Positions 17,182 through 26,409 of a stretch of 64,000 nucleotides of DNA are shown here, one piece after another. The position numbers and the translations under genes are program-made. The stretch covers positions 1 to 64,000 of the forward strand of contig CAUQNX010000014.1 in the NCBI GenBank assembly GCA_963519845.1, read 5' to 3'. Each line of letters starts with the position of its first letter. Positions within the stretch are counted from its first letter, which is position 1. This DNA is from Moellerella sp963519845 (GTDB lineage Bacteria; Pseudomonadota; Gammaproteobacteria; Enterobacterales; Enterobacteriaceae). Below the pieces are notes generated by a model. That model did no database searches. It was not told the origin of the DNA and saw only the letters and a list, made by a program, of their open reading frames with translations.

Positions 17182-18012
17182 ATGGAAATTCGTCAACCTA
17201 TTCACAGTGAGCATGCTAAACAGCTTGATACGGCTGGATTACGTGAACAATTTTTAATTGAAAATCTTTTTTCGGCGGGCTCGATTAATCTGACTTATAG
17301 CCATATAGACAGGATTATCGTTGGTGGCGCGATTCCGGTAGATAAGCCGTTAGCGCTCGAGGGCGGAAAAGAGATTGGTGTCGATTTCTTTTTACAACGC
17401 CGTGAGCTTGGCATCATTAATATCGGTAAATCAGGACGTGTGATTGTCGATGGTGAAAGCTATGACATAGGCGCGAATGAAGCCATCTATGTTGGGATGG
17501 GAGCGAAATCGGTAGAGCTGGCCAGCGATTCTGCGACCGATCCTGCTATTTTCTATATGAATAGTGCCCCAGCTCATCATCAATACCCAACCCGTAAAAT
17601 TACTCGGGCAGATGCATCGCCAGAGACATTGGGAAATCAGGATAATAGTAATGTCAGAACCATCTACAAATATTTTCATCCGGCCGTATTACCCACTTGT
17701 CAGCTAGTGATGGGGATGACGGAACTGGCACCGGGTAATTTATGGAACACCATGCCTTGCCACACTCATGAAAGGCGTATGGAAGTCTATCTCTACTTTA
17801 ACATGATCGACGATAACCTTGTTTTCCACTATATGGGCGAACCGACAGAGACACGCCATATTGTTGTGCGTAATCAACAGGCGGTGATCAGTCCAAGTTG
17901 GTCAATTCACTCGGGTGTTGGCACCGCGGCTTATACCTTTATTTGGGGAATGGTGGGTGAGAATCAGACCTTCCACGATATGGATCATGTTGCCATGAAA
18001 GACCTGAAATAA
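17182..18012 (+). CDS. kduI: 5-keto-4-deoxyuronate isomerase KduI
   Basis: A 276-residue cupin enzyme that isomerises 4-deoxy-L-threo-5-hexosulose uronate (the form taken by released unsaturated uronic acid) to 2,5-diketo-3-deoxygluconate. Zinc ligands by family position are His194, His196 and Glu201 (CHTHERRMEVYLYF) and His243 (SWSIHSGVG). The length equals E. coli KduI to within a few residues. It lies 51 bp after the deacetylase and 60 bp before kduD in the same direction. Its place inside an aga operon shows that an unsaturated uronate and an aminosugar come from one substrate. Confidence 0.95.
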   Translation: MEIRQPIHSEHAKQLDTAGLREQFLIENLFSAGSINLTYSHIDRIIVGGAIPVDKPLALEGGKEIGVDFFLQRRELGIINIGKSGRVIVDGESYDIGANEAIYVGMGAKSVELASDSATDPAIFYMNSAPAHHQYPTRKITRADASPETLGNQDNSNVRTIYKYFHPAVLPTCQLVMGMTELAPGNLWNTMPCHTHERRMEVYLYFNMIDDNLVFHYMGEPTETRHIVVRNQQAVISPSWSIHSGVGTAAYTFIWGMVGENQTFHDMDHVAMKDLK

Positions 18013-18072
18013 ATTGTCTTTCTAACATTTATCAAAAAAATTATTTAACAAAAAATCGATAAGGTAAATATT

Positions 18073-18828
18073 ATGAATTTATTTGATTTAACTGGCAAAG
18101 TTGCCATTGTCACTGGGTGTAATACTGGGCTTGGACAAGGTATGGCCATTGGTCTGGCACAAGCAGGCGCTGATATTGTGGGTATTGGCATTGAAGAGTC
18201 ATCTGAAACTCGTCAACAAATTGAAGCTTTTGGTCGTCAGTTTCATCATATTAAAGCCGATTTAATGAAGCAAGATGGGCTACAGAATATTATCGATGAA
18301 TCTATTCAGGTGATGGGTAAAATTGATATTTTAATCAATAATGCAGGCATTATCCGTCGTGAGGATTTACTTAATTTTGGCGAGAATGACTGGGATGATG
18401 TGATTAATATCAATCAAAAAACGGTTTTCTTTTTATCTCAATTAGCGGCACGTCAATTTGTTAAACAAGGTCATGGCGGTAAGATCATTAATATTGCTTC
18501 TATGCTCTCTTTCCAAGGTGGCGTCAGAGTGCCTTCTTATACTGCGAGTAAATCGGCGGTGATGGGGCTCACCCGTGCACTGGCAACTGAACTCGCTCAG
18601 CATAATATTAATGTGAATGCGATTGCCCCTGGTTATATGGCAACCAATAATACGGCGGCATTGCGTGCTGATGCTGATCGTAATGCGGCTATTCTTGAGC
18701 GTATCCCTGCCGCTCGCTGGGGAACACCAGCTGATCTTGCTGGTCCGGCTATTTTCCTCGCCTCTTCAGCTAGTGATTATGTCAGTGGTTACACTATCGC
18801 TGTTGATGGTGGTTGGCTAGCTCGTTAA
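18073..18828 (+). CDS. kduD: 2-deoxy-D-gluconate 3-dehydrogenase KduD
   Basis: A 251-residue short-chain dehydrogenase that reduces 2,5-diketo-3-deoxygluconate to 2-keto-3-deoxygluconate with NAD(P)H. The nucleotide-binding motif TGCNTGLGQG (14-23), NNAGIIRREDL, and catalytic YTASK are present. The C-terminus VSGYTIAVDGGWLAR is typical of KduD. It follows kduI and precedes the GH105 gene by 16 bp. The product should go to KdgK and KdgA, which are not in this window. Confidence 0.94.
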   Translation: MNLFDLTGKVAIVTGCNTGLGQGMAIGLAQAGADIVGIGIEESSETRQQIEAFGRQFHHIKADLMKQDGLQNIIDESIQVMGKIDILINNAGIIRREDLLNFGENDWDDVININQKTVFFLSQLAARQFVKQGHGGKIINIASMLSFQGGVRVPSYTASKSAVMGLTRALATELAQHNINVNAIAPGYMATNNTAALRADADRNAAILERIPAARWGTPADLAGPAIFLASSASDYVSGYTIAVDGGWLAR

Positions 18829-18844
18829 TTAGAGAGGCGTTTTA

Positions 18845-19909
18845 ATGACTCAAGCTACTTTACCTGAGGCTTTAATGCCTCAGAATGTTTTAAACAACAT
18901 GAAAAGTGTCTATCGTTATCAATCGACTCATTTAGTTCGCAGTGTGATCCGCCGTAGTGGTAAAACACGCTTTATCAAAGATACCGATTGGGAACGGGGG
19001 GTATTTTGGTCTTGCGCCGCTGCGGCTTGGCTTGCAACCGATGATAATGAATATCGTGATGGCGTATTAAATTACACCTTACATACAGGTTTTCGGACAG
19101 GGCCTAATGCTCGTTTTGCTGATGACCACGTCTGTAGCCAGGCTTATTTGGCGATTTACCCGCTAATAAATCAACCTGAAGCCTTGGAATCAACAATTAA
19201 AGCCTTTGATTTAATGTTGGAACAACCTTTAGCTGGGCGTAAAGATTGGTGGTGGTGTGATTCACTCTTTATGGCTCCTCCTGCATTTGCCGCTCTATCG
19301 GCTGAATTAAACGATCCTCGTTATTTAGAGTATATGAATAAGGCGTTTTGGGATTCAGTTGAATATTTAAGAGATCCGCAAACAGGGCTTTTTTATCGAG
19401 ACTATCGTTATATTCCCGATGGTGAACAAAATGAATTAAGAGAAGCGAATGGAGAGCTCGTTTTTTGGAGTCGAGGCGTGGGTTGGGTTATTGCGGCTAT
19501 TCCTCGTATTTTAAAATCGATGCCAGAAAACTATCCTGACCGTTCTCGTTATTTAACACTATTTACTGAATTAATTACTGAAGTTATTAAATATCAGCAG
19601 CCCGATGGTTTTTGGCGTACTAGCTTATTAGATCCTGATAGTTTTCCTGCGCCAGAAAGTAGTGCAACGGCACTTTTTAGTTATGGGATAGCCTGGGGAA
19701 TTAACCTGGGAATATTAGCTAAAACAGATTATCTTCCTATTTTGGCGCTAGCGTGGGATGGATTAAATAGCTGTATTCATAGCAATGGTATGCTAGGCTG
19801 GGTTCAGCTACCTGCATTTAATCCACGTGATGTTAAATTTGAACATAATATGGACTATGGTGCAGGCGCTTATCTATTAGCGGCTAGTGAAATATTAAGC
19901 TTATCTTAA
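18845..19909 (+). CDS. GH105-type unsaturated uronyl hydrolase
   Basis: A 354-residue (alpha/alpha)6-barrel glycosidase. It hydrates the 4,5-double bond of an unsaturated uronyl residue at the non-reducing end and so frees the neighbouring sugar. Asp93/Asp94 in FADDHVCSQAYL and Asp139 in WWWCDSLFMAPP sit where the YteR/RhiN catalytic and binding Asp residues stand. FWSRGVGWVIAA is also a family marker. There is no signal peptide, so the substrate must be imported first. It is the last gene of the rightward operon and supplies substrate for KduI. GH88 is an alternative family, but the motif spacing favours GH105. Confidence 0.86.
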   Translation: MTQATLPEALMPQNVLNNMKSVYRYQSTHLVRSVIRRSGKTRFIKDTDWERGVFWSCAAAAWLATDDNEYRDGVLNYTLHTGFRTGPNARFADDHVCSQAYLAIYPLINQPEALESTIKAFDLMLEQPLAGRKDWWWCDSLFMAPPAFAALSAELNDPRYLEYMNKAFWDSVEYLRDPQTGLFYRDYRYIPDGEQNELREANGELVFWSRGVGWVIAAIPRILKSMPENYPDRSRYLTLFTELITEVIKYQQPDGFWRTSLLDPDSFPAPESSATALFSYGIAWGINLGILAKTDYLPILALAWDGLNSCIHSNGMLGWVQLPAFNPRDVKFEHNMDYGAGAYLLAASEILSLS

Positions 19910-19976
19910 TATTATCCTAATGTTATCTTAATTCCACCTTAAGTTAACTTAAGCTATATTTAATATTTATCTGTAT

Positions 19977-20025
19977 AATCTCTGATTGCCTATTAATAAA
20001 TCAGAGATTGTATTATTATTTTTTT
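19977..20025 (+). terminator. Rho-independent terminator of the aga-kdu operon
   Basis: Perfect 11-bp stem (AATCTCTGATT at 19977-19987, AATCAGAGATT at 19999-20009) with an 11-nt loop, followed by a T-rich tail to 20025. It lies 68 bp after the GH105 stop codon. Confidence 0.85.
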
Positions 20026-20110
20026 AGAGTAGTTATATAAAATCTATAGGCGTAATTAAACGTAAAAGTATTTATTTTAGTTAAGTGATTAAATATTGGA
20101 TCAAGCTAAC

Positions 20111-20485
20111 ATGCAAAATAAAAAGATATCTCAGTTTGATTTATTGTGTGATTATATTTTCAACCTATTGAAAGAAAATGAATTATATAGTAACTATGAC
20201 ATTGATAAAAATGGAAACCAATTAACTATAACTGTCCATCTAGCCAAGCAACAAGAGTTAAGGCTTGAGCTACGACCTGGTTTTTTTGGTGATAAAACGG
20301 CTGTCCTACTTCTGATCCGTAATGATGTTAATTGGAATAAAGTGACTCGTGTCTATTTAGAATATTCTGAATATAATGCATGGAAAATTCTTTCACTCAA
20401 AAAACATAATAGAAAGTTTCGCTCATTGATATTTAGCCGAATATTTGATAGTAAAAAGTTTAATAATTATTTGACTGCCTTTTAA
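20111..20485 (+). CDS. Hypothetical protein
   Basis: A 124-residue frame I do not recognise. ATG at 20111 (MQNKKISQFDLL) is taken as the start; a TTG at 20096 would add five residues. Neither has a strong ribosome site. The protein looks soluble, with no signal peptide or membrane segment. The middle (LRLELRPGFFGDKTAVLLLI) is strand-like, and the C-terminus is basic and helical (KKHNRKFRSLIFSRIF). It follows the aga-kdu terminator and has its own stop-side hairpin at 20642-20665, so it is probably monocistronic. Coding is likely from the length and amino-acid balance, but not certain. Confidence 0.5.
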   Translation: MQNKKISQFDLLCDYIFNLLKENELYSNYDIDKNGNQLTITVHLAKQQELRLELRPGFFGDKTAVLLLIRNDVNWNKVTRVYLEYSEYNAWKILSLKKHNRKFRSLIFSRIFDSKKFNNYLTAF

Positions 20486-20641
20486 TTAACTTAATTTAAC
20501 AAAGGGAATTATCTGATAATTTTTAGTAAATCATAATTATTATTTATGAGTAATCTTTCCAAGTTAAATAATTATAATAATTTAACATCATAGAGAGAAT
20601 TATATTCTATCATTAGAAAATAATAAGAAATGATAGATAAT

Positions 20642-20665
20642 AATAGGAGCTAGTGAGCTCCTATT
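20642..20665. terminator. Bidirectional terminator between the unknown gene and dmsD
   Basis: Perfect 10-bp stem (AATAGGAGCT / AGCTCCTATT) with a 4-nt loop between two convergent genes. T-rich sequence follows in both directions. It closes the dms unit on the minus strand. Confidence 0.75.
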
Positions 20666-20696
20666 TAGATATTTTACTGTTAATAATGGGAAATTA

Positions 20697-21311
20697 TCAG
20701 CGATATAACTGGTGTTTGATTGGAACAACGGATAATTGTTGCTGCCATTGCTCTAAAGTGAGTTGTGTAAGTTCTGCGAGACCTTGATAAAAAGGGTGCT
20801 CGGCGTGCTCGATCATTAGGGCTAAATAGCGCGAACTCCAAGGTAACAAGTGTTCCGAAAGAAACTGACTCAATGCTTGAGGTTGGGATTGAGCCAGCCA
20901 AGCCGTCATCATTAGCATCAAACCAAAGTGATCTTCTGGCTCTTTTTCGCCAACCTGACTTTCTATTTGATGGGTCCGCATCCACTGGCGTAGGGCAAGT
21001 GTTGAGTCTCCAAATAAGACACTCTCTTTATCCAGATAGACAGATCCCCAAGGTGGCGCTGGTAGGGCGTGAGGCCCAATAAACAGCCGCTGATAAGCCT
21101 CTTCTAATGGTTCTTCACTTGATTGCATTAATAGCGCTGAGCACTGAGCTAATTGTTTATCTGAGCCGTATGGCCATTCACTGCACCATTCTGTGCTCGA
21201 TAAGATCGCAATCATGGGCGTACAAGCCGGATTTTCAGGTGAATAATAAAATAGGGCGCCTAATGTACGCGCTGTGATATCAATATCTTGGATTTGTTGT
21301 GGTTGTAGCAT
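20697..21311 (-). CDS. dmsD: Tat proofreading chaperone DmsD (TorD family)
   Basis: A 204-residue all-helical cytoplasmic chaperone. It binds the twin-arginine signal of DmsA and guards cofactor loading before export. Family features are YQRLFIGPHALPAPPWGSVYLD in the middle and EPEDHFGLMLMMTAWL, which carry the signal-binding residues of DmsD. The length equals E. coli DmsD (204). It lies 111 bp downstream of dmsC on the same strand, so the whole reductase set is in one place. Confidence 0.93.
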   Translation of the reverse strand: MLQPQQIQDIDITARTLGALFYYSPENPACTPMIAILSSTEWCSEWPYGSDKQLAQCSALLMQSSEEPLEEAYQRLFIGPHALPAPPWGSVYLDKESVLFGDSTLALRQWMRTHQIESQVGEKEPEDHFGLMLMMTAWLAQSQPQALSQFLSEHLLPWSSRYLALMIEHAEHPFYQGLAELTQLTLEQWQQQLSVVPIKHQLYR

Positions 21312-21422
21312 ATAGATTACCTGATCCGTATTTTTAATTTATCTGAGACTTATATATAGAATACGCTAGTTAAAGTAAAGGAGCCCGATAAGAGGCTCCA
21401 ATAATATTATTAAGGTTCTAAT

Positions 21423-22283
21423 TTAACCAGCAACAGCCATACCTACAGTCATATGCAGACCATAGAATATACTACGTCCCAGCATCTCACCGGCTACCAT
21501 CAGTATAAAGCTGATAAACAGTAAGGCGACAGAAGGTAAACGACCTTTTAGCATTGGAATAACCCAGATAATTAATCCCAGCGCTAATAGCGAGAAACGC
21601 CAGCCGATAACGGCACCAAGTTCAGGAATGAGCGTGGCGGCTTGTTGCACTGAACTATTAATACTGACCAGATCAATCCCCTGCATAGTCAGTGAGATAC
21701 TGCTAGCCAATACGGCTAATCCATTAATAATGGGGAGCAGGCGCATGGCACAAGCTGAAACACCCGCTTGACGCAGTAATAAGTAAGCCAAAAGGGGCCC
21801 GCCGATTAGCGCTGTGAGTACAAAGTTCACATTGGTATAGTTGTTATACCAAGTTGGCACTGTATCGATTTGGTAAACTCGGGTCATCGCGAATACAAAG
21901 ACCAAACTTAGTATTATCGTGATGATTAGCCATAATTTACCTAGCGCATCAGGCATTTTTTTCAGCGCGGCCAGTAGCCAGTAAAATCCGCCCACCGCAA
22001 AGAAGAGTGAACCCGCTGCGATTTCATTACTTAGTGCCGATTCACCAATGCGATTTAGTGAGTTAAAGGCGCGTAGTGGAGAGCCCAGATGCATAACAGA
22101 GGCGATAAATGCAACGCCCATTAATACCCAAAGAAAGAACATGTTCATCTGAACACGATATTTTTGCGCTTTATCTGCATGTCCTGAAATTAATGATAAT
22201 GCCATGATTATAAAGGCACCCACGACACACTGTCCTAAGACCGTAAAAACAATTAACGGCCATTCATGCCATCCCATTCCCAT
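21423..22283 (-). CDS. dmsC: DMSO reductase membrane anchor DmsC
   Basis: A 286-residue integral membrane subunit with about eight hydrophobic helices. It anchors the DmsAB dimer on the periplasmic face and oxidises menaquinol. The opening MGMGWHEWPLIVFTVLGQC and the segment HLGSPLRAFNSLNRIGESAL are DmsC-like. The ATG follows the dmsB stop by 2 bp, indicating tight coupling. The size matches E. coli DmsC (287). Confidence 0.93.
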   Translation of the reverse strand: MGMGWHEWPLIVFTVLGQCVVGAFIIMALSLISGHADKAQKYRVQMNMFFLWVLMGVAFIASVMHLGSPLRAFNSLNRIGESALSNEIAAGSLFFAVGGFYWLLAALKKMPDALGKLWLIITIILSLVFVFAMTRVYQIDTVPTWYNNYTNVNFVLTALIGGPLLAYLLLRQAGVSACAMRLLPIINGLAVLASSISLTMQGIDLVSINSSVQQAATLIPELGAVIGWRFSLLALGLIIWVIPMLKGRLPSVALLFISFILMVAGEMLGRSIFYGLHMTVGMAVAG

Positions 22284-22285
22284 TT

Positions 22286-22903
22286 TCAGACCTCCTTCGG
22301 ATTTGCTAAGTGACCAGTGGTATCTCCGACTGGGCGGCTGTTGGTGTTAGGTTTTATGACAATATTGGGTTGTGTAAAGTGAGCAGCAGGCAGAGGAGCA
22401 ACGGCGGCTAAATCACCATATTTTGCCCGTAACTCTTCGATAGGCGCCATATCCAGTGCTCTGAGTGGACAAGATTCCACGCAGATAGGTTTTTTACCTT
22501 CAGCGACACGTTCATAACAGCCATCACATTTTGTCATGTGACCTTTTTCTTCATCATACTGCGGCGCGCTGTATGGGCAAGCCAAGTGGCAATAGCGGCA
22601 ACCGATACAGATCTCTTCATTAACCACCACAAAACCATCGTCACGCTTGTGCATAGCGCCACTTGGACAGACCTTAACACAGGCCGGATCGCTACAGTGG
22701 TTGCAAGCAATAGAGAGGTAATAGGCGAAAACGTTTTGTTGGTATACGCCGTTATTCTCTTGCCAGTCGCCGCCCGCATACTCATAGATACGGCGGAAGC
22801 TGACATCAGGGGTTAGATTTTTAAAGTCTTTACAGGCCAGCTCACAGGTTTTGCAGCCAGTGCAACGACTGGAGTCGATATAAAAGCCATATTGCGTTGT
22901 CAT
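22286..22903 (-). CDS. dmsB: DMSO reductase iron-sulfur subunit DmsB
   Basis: A 205-residue electron-transfer subunit with four [4Fe-4S] clusters. Cysteine groups are CTGCKTCELAC, CNHCSDPACVKVC, CIGCRYCHLACPYSAP, and CDGCYERV with CVESCP. The start is placed at ATG 22903 (MTTQYGFY), with AAGGAG 8 nt upstream, giving exactly the E. coli length. An upstream ATG at 22936 lies inside dmsA and is not favoured. The gene starts 10 bp after the dmsA stop. Confidence 0.95.
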   Translation of the reverse strand: MTTQYGFYIDSSRCTGCKTCELACKDFKNLTPDVSFRRIYEYAGGDWQENNGVYQQNVFAYYLSIACNHCSDPACVKVCPSGAMHKRDDGFVVVNEEICIGCRYCHLACPYSAPQYDEEKGHMTKCDGCYERVAEGKKPICVESCPLRALDMAPIEELRAKYGDLAAVAPLPAAHFTQPNIVIKPNTNSRPVGDTTGHLANPKEV

Positions 22904-22913
22904 CAGCGACTCC

Positions 22914-25358
22914 TTATGCCTTAGTGACTTGAACAAGATTTGAATGCGAAGGATTGCCTTTCGCCAATGGCGATGGACGCTGAGATGTTAAAACGTTAAT
23001 TGAACCAGCGTGGTCAATTCGTTTGGCATCTGGGCTATACCAAGCACCTTCACCCATGGCAACAACACCGGGGATCATTCGAGGCGTCACTTTAGCGTTG
23101 ATTTGGGTTTCACCGCGATCGTTGAAGATACGGACTTTATCACCCTGTTTAATACCACGTTGCTGAGCATCGATCGGATTGATCCACATCTCTTGCAGAC
23201 AAGCGGCTTTCAGTAAATCGACGTTACCGTAAGTGGAGTGTGTCCGTGCTTTATAGTGGAAGCCCGTAAGCTGTAATGGGAATTTTTCAATCAGTGGATC
23301 GGCGTAGCTTTCAAATCCTGGGCTATATACTGGCAGTGGATCTATCACATCATCTTTTTCCAACTGCCAAGTTGCCGCTTTTTCTGCTAGCTGGGCTGAG
23401 TAGATCTCAATTTTACCCGATGGCGTTGTCAGTGGATTGGCGATAGGGTCGGCTCTAAAGGCTTTATAAGCTACATGATGTCCATCTGGATCTCGTTGTT
23501 TATAGATCCCTTGCTGACGAAACTCTTCAAAGGATGGCAATCCTGGCATAGCTTGTCGTGATTGCTCATAGAGATGACGTAACCACTCTTCTTGTGTACG
23601 ACCTTCGGTAAATTCTTGTTCAACACCCATGCGTTTTGCCAGTTCACTGGTCATCTCATAGATATTTTTACACTCAAAGCGGGGTTTGATTGCCTGATCG
23701 GCGAAAATAACATAAGACATGTTACCCGCCGACGCATCTAGACAGAAATCCATCTGCTCTGACGCGGTACAGTCGGGAAGTACGATATCCGCATATTCTG
23801 CCGATGAGGTCATATGATTATCGATAACGACGATCATTTCACACTGTTTATCATCTTGAAGAATTTCATGCGTACGGTTAATTTCTGAATGTTGGTTAAC
23901 TAAACAGTTACCGGCATAGTTCCAAATCATCTTGATCGGAACATCCAGTTTATCTTTACCGCGTACACCATCACGCGTTGCTGTCATCTCTGGACCGCGA
24001 ACAATGGCATCTGTCCATAAAAACATGGAGATACTGGTTTTAACTGGATTTTCTAATGTAGGGATACGCACAAATGGTAAGCTATATGAACCTTCACGAG
24101 CACCACTATTACCACCGTGAATACCGACGTTACCGGTTAAGATTGGCAACATGGCAATCGCTCGAGAGGCTAGTTCACCATTTGAGTGACGCTGTGGCCC
24201 CCAACCTTGAGAGATAAAGGCAGGTTTAGCAGAGCCAATTTCACGGGCTAATTTAATGATTTTATCGGTAGGGATACCGGTGATTATCGATGCCCATTCA
24301 GGTGTTTTTGCAATACCATCATCACCTTGGCCGAGAATATAGGCTTTATAGTGCCCATTTGCGGGCGCGCCTGCTGGCAAGGTTTTCTCGTCGTAACCGA
24401 CACAATATTTATCTAAGAATGGCTGATCAACTAAATTTTCATTGATCATCACATAAGCCAAAGCAGATGCGAGAGCCGCATCACTACCCGGACGTATCGG
24501 TATCCACTCATCTTCACGGCCTGCGCCAGTATCGGTATAACGTGGATCGATAATGATCATACGCGCATTTGATTTTTGGCGAGCCTCTTCGAGATAATAA
24601 GTTACGCCGCCACCGCTCATTCGGGTTTCACCAGGATTATTACCGAATAATACGACTAACTTACTGTTTTCAATATCAGAAGGGCTATTGCCATCAGCCC
24701 AACCACCATAGGTATAGTTGAGACCTTCTGCAATTTGAGCCGTACTATAGTCACCATAATGGTTAAGATAACCGCCACATAAGTTCATCATACGGGCGAT
24801 CAGTGTTGCGCCTGGTGGCCATGAACGTGTCATAGTGCCGCCCAGTGTACCTGTACCATAATTCAGATAGATGGCTTCATTACCATAATCTTTAATAATG
24901 CTTTTCATACTGGTTGCAATGGTATCGAATGCTTCTTCCCAGCTAATACGTTTGAATTTGCCTTCGCCGCGTGCGCCAACCCGCTTCATTGGGTATTTTA
25001 GGCGGTCAGCATTATAGACACGACGGCGCATTGAACGCCCACGGAGGCAGGCACGAACTTGATGTAGGCCTTCGTAGCTATCGTCCCCAGTGTTATCGGT
25101 TTCAACATATTTAATCTCGCCATCAACAACATGCATACGAAGTGGGCAGCGACTGCCACAGTTTACAGTACATGCACTCCAGACGATTTTTTCATCACTA
25201 ACGCTAGGTGTTGTCTCTTGTTGTGCAAAGGCTGTACGCGCAAAGGGGAGGGATAATCCACCGCTTGCGGCAAACAGCCCACCAATAGCACTGGTTTTAA
25301 CCAGTTTACGACGGCTTATTGGAGCTGATAATAGCTTAGCCTTTTTAGTATTTATCAT
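22914..25358 (-). CDS. dmsA: Anaerobic DMSO reductase catalytic subunit DmsA
   Basis: An 814-residue molybdopterin (bis-MGD) oxidoreductase that reduces DMSO and related S/N-oxides as anaerobic electron acceptors. A Tat signal (SRRKLVK, residues 15-21) is followed by a hydrophobic stretch ending ARTAFAQQ. The N-terminal FeS Cys motif is CTVNCGSRCP (Cys63, 67, 71) with a fourth Cys in ACLRGRS. YGTGTLGGTMTRSWPPGA, NPGETRMSGGG and the C-terminal GNPSHSNLVQVTKA fit the family. Length equals E. coli DmsA. It is the first gene of dmsABC, with dmsD after it. Confidence 0.95.
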   Translation of the reverse strand: MINTKKAKLLSAPISRRKLVKTSAIGGLFAASGGLSLPFARTAFAQQETTPSVSDEKIVWSACTVNCGSRCPLRMHVVDGEIKYVETDNTGDDSYEGLHQVRACLRGRSMRRRVYNADRLKYPMKRVGARGEGKFKRISWEEAFDTIATSMKSIIKDYGNEAIYLNYGTGTLGGTMTRSWPPGATLIARMMNLCGGYLNHYGDYSTAQIAEGLNYTYGGWADGNSPSDIENSKLVVLFGNNPGETRMSGGGVTYYLEEARQKSNARMIIIDPRYTDTGAGREDEWIPIRPGSDAALASALAYVMINENLVDQPFLDKYCVGYDEKTLPAGAPANGHYKAYILGQGDDGIAKTPEWASIITGIPTDKIIKLAREIGSAKPAFISQGWGPQRHSNGELASRAIAMLPILTGNVGIHGGNSGAREGSYSLPFVRIPTLENPVKTSISMFLWTDAIVRGPEMTATRDGVRGKDKLDVPIKMIWNYAGNCLVNQHSEINRTHEILQDDKQCEMIVVIDNHMTSSAEYADIVLPDCTASEQMDFCLDASAGNMSYVIFADQAIKPRFECKNIYEMTSELAKRMGVEQEFTEGRTQEEWLRHLYEQSRQAMPGLPSFEEFRQQGIYKQRDPDGHHVAYKAFRADPIANPLTTPSGKIEIYSAQLAEKAATWQLEKDDVIDPLPVYSPGFESYADPLIEKFPLQLTGFHYKARTHSTYGNVDLLKAACLQEMWINPIDAQQRGIKQGDKVRIFNDRGETQINAKVTPRMIPGVVAMGEGAWYSPDAKRIDHAGSINVLTSQRPSPLAKGNPSHSNLVQVTKA

Positions 25359-26409
25359 ACATTGCTCACTTAACTTGCTTTCAATGACAATATACCGCTA
25401 TAAATAAATATAATAACGAACTCCAACTCATCTATTTACGGCGGTAGTAAAAGTAGAAAGTAAATGCGCGCTGTTATTTGTTATTTCCTATTAAAAGTAA
25501 CTAGAAAATGGAAGACTATAAATTAATTATAATGAAATGGTGTATGTGTAAATAGTTATCAAATAACATCGCTCATGTACTGTTATTGAGAATACATGTT
25601 CTGTAGTAATTTATATTGTTTAAGGTCAACAAAGTATGACTGTAGCGGCTTTCGCTAGGCTTTCACGCTCATAGTGGATGAAAGCGTAAATGTCGAGGAA
25701 AAGAGTATTTTAATGAGGTGAAATAGCCCTGACTCTGATACATAATCTACTATGGTTATAATGACTAGATGATGCTATTAACATGAAAATGTGGATTCTT
25801 TTTTTATTTTTAAATAGCGATAATTATAGATTCTAAAATAGACTTGAAAAACTCAATAAAGAGAGCGTTATTTATTAGTAATAATTCTTATTTGTAAATT
25901 TTCTATTTGTTATCGGATTAAAGCCAAGGATAAAACTTAAGATAATTTTAAGAGTGATAAATCTAATATTAAATTAGACATCTATTTTCAATTTAATAAC
26001 GCCTGATTTTGGTACTTATCACCTAGTTGGTATAAGGAGGATAAATCACTGATTTAGCGAATATATGTTAATAAAAGAGCATTTTAGCTAATTATAAGCA
26101 ACTTTTTTATCCTTACTGATAGCATTTAATGCCCCATATTCTGTTAAGTTACACAACTAAAAAATATATGATTAAAATCAATTTCTTAATTGATTTATTT
26201 ATTGGTGATCACCATTCACCTCTGCTTTTAAGTTAAATAACTTAGCTTTCTTCAAGCTGTAGAGGCTATTTTTTCACTGTGATTGTGCAACTTGCCAAAT
26301 GCTTCAATGGAAAATTGTGAATAAATTGTGAGCATAGGCACGTATTATACTTCTGCGATTCTATACATTAAAAATATACAATTTGTGTCAGAAGCATTTG
26401 GAGGGTTCA
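25359..26409. other. AT-rich gap between dmsA and the CoA operon
   Basis: A 1.05-kb stretch without a supportable gene between divergent units. It should hold the dms promoter (leftward) and the acyl-CoA synthetase promoter (rightward). A patch near 25635-25700 is less AT-rich and can be read leftward as a 26-codon frame (LDIYAFIHYERESLAKAA core), perhaps a gene remnant. A 7-bp inverted repeat (GCTTTCA / TGAAAGC) lies in the same patch. Nothing else stands out. Confidence 0.4.
25549..25562 (-). promoter_or_regulatory. Candidate FNR box upstream of dmsA
   Basis: Read leftward this is TTGAT-AACT-ATTTA, matching eight of ten consensus positions of TTGAT-N4-ATCAA. It lies about 190 bp before the dmsA start. 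Anaerobic FNR control of dmsABC is established in E. coli; the box here is by-eye only. Confidence 0.35.

Noticed and set aside
25635..25700. Less AT-rich patch with a 26-codon leftward frame
   Set aside because: Too short to call a gene; preceded by a stop and without a start codon. Mentioned only as possible debris.
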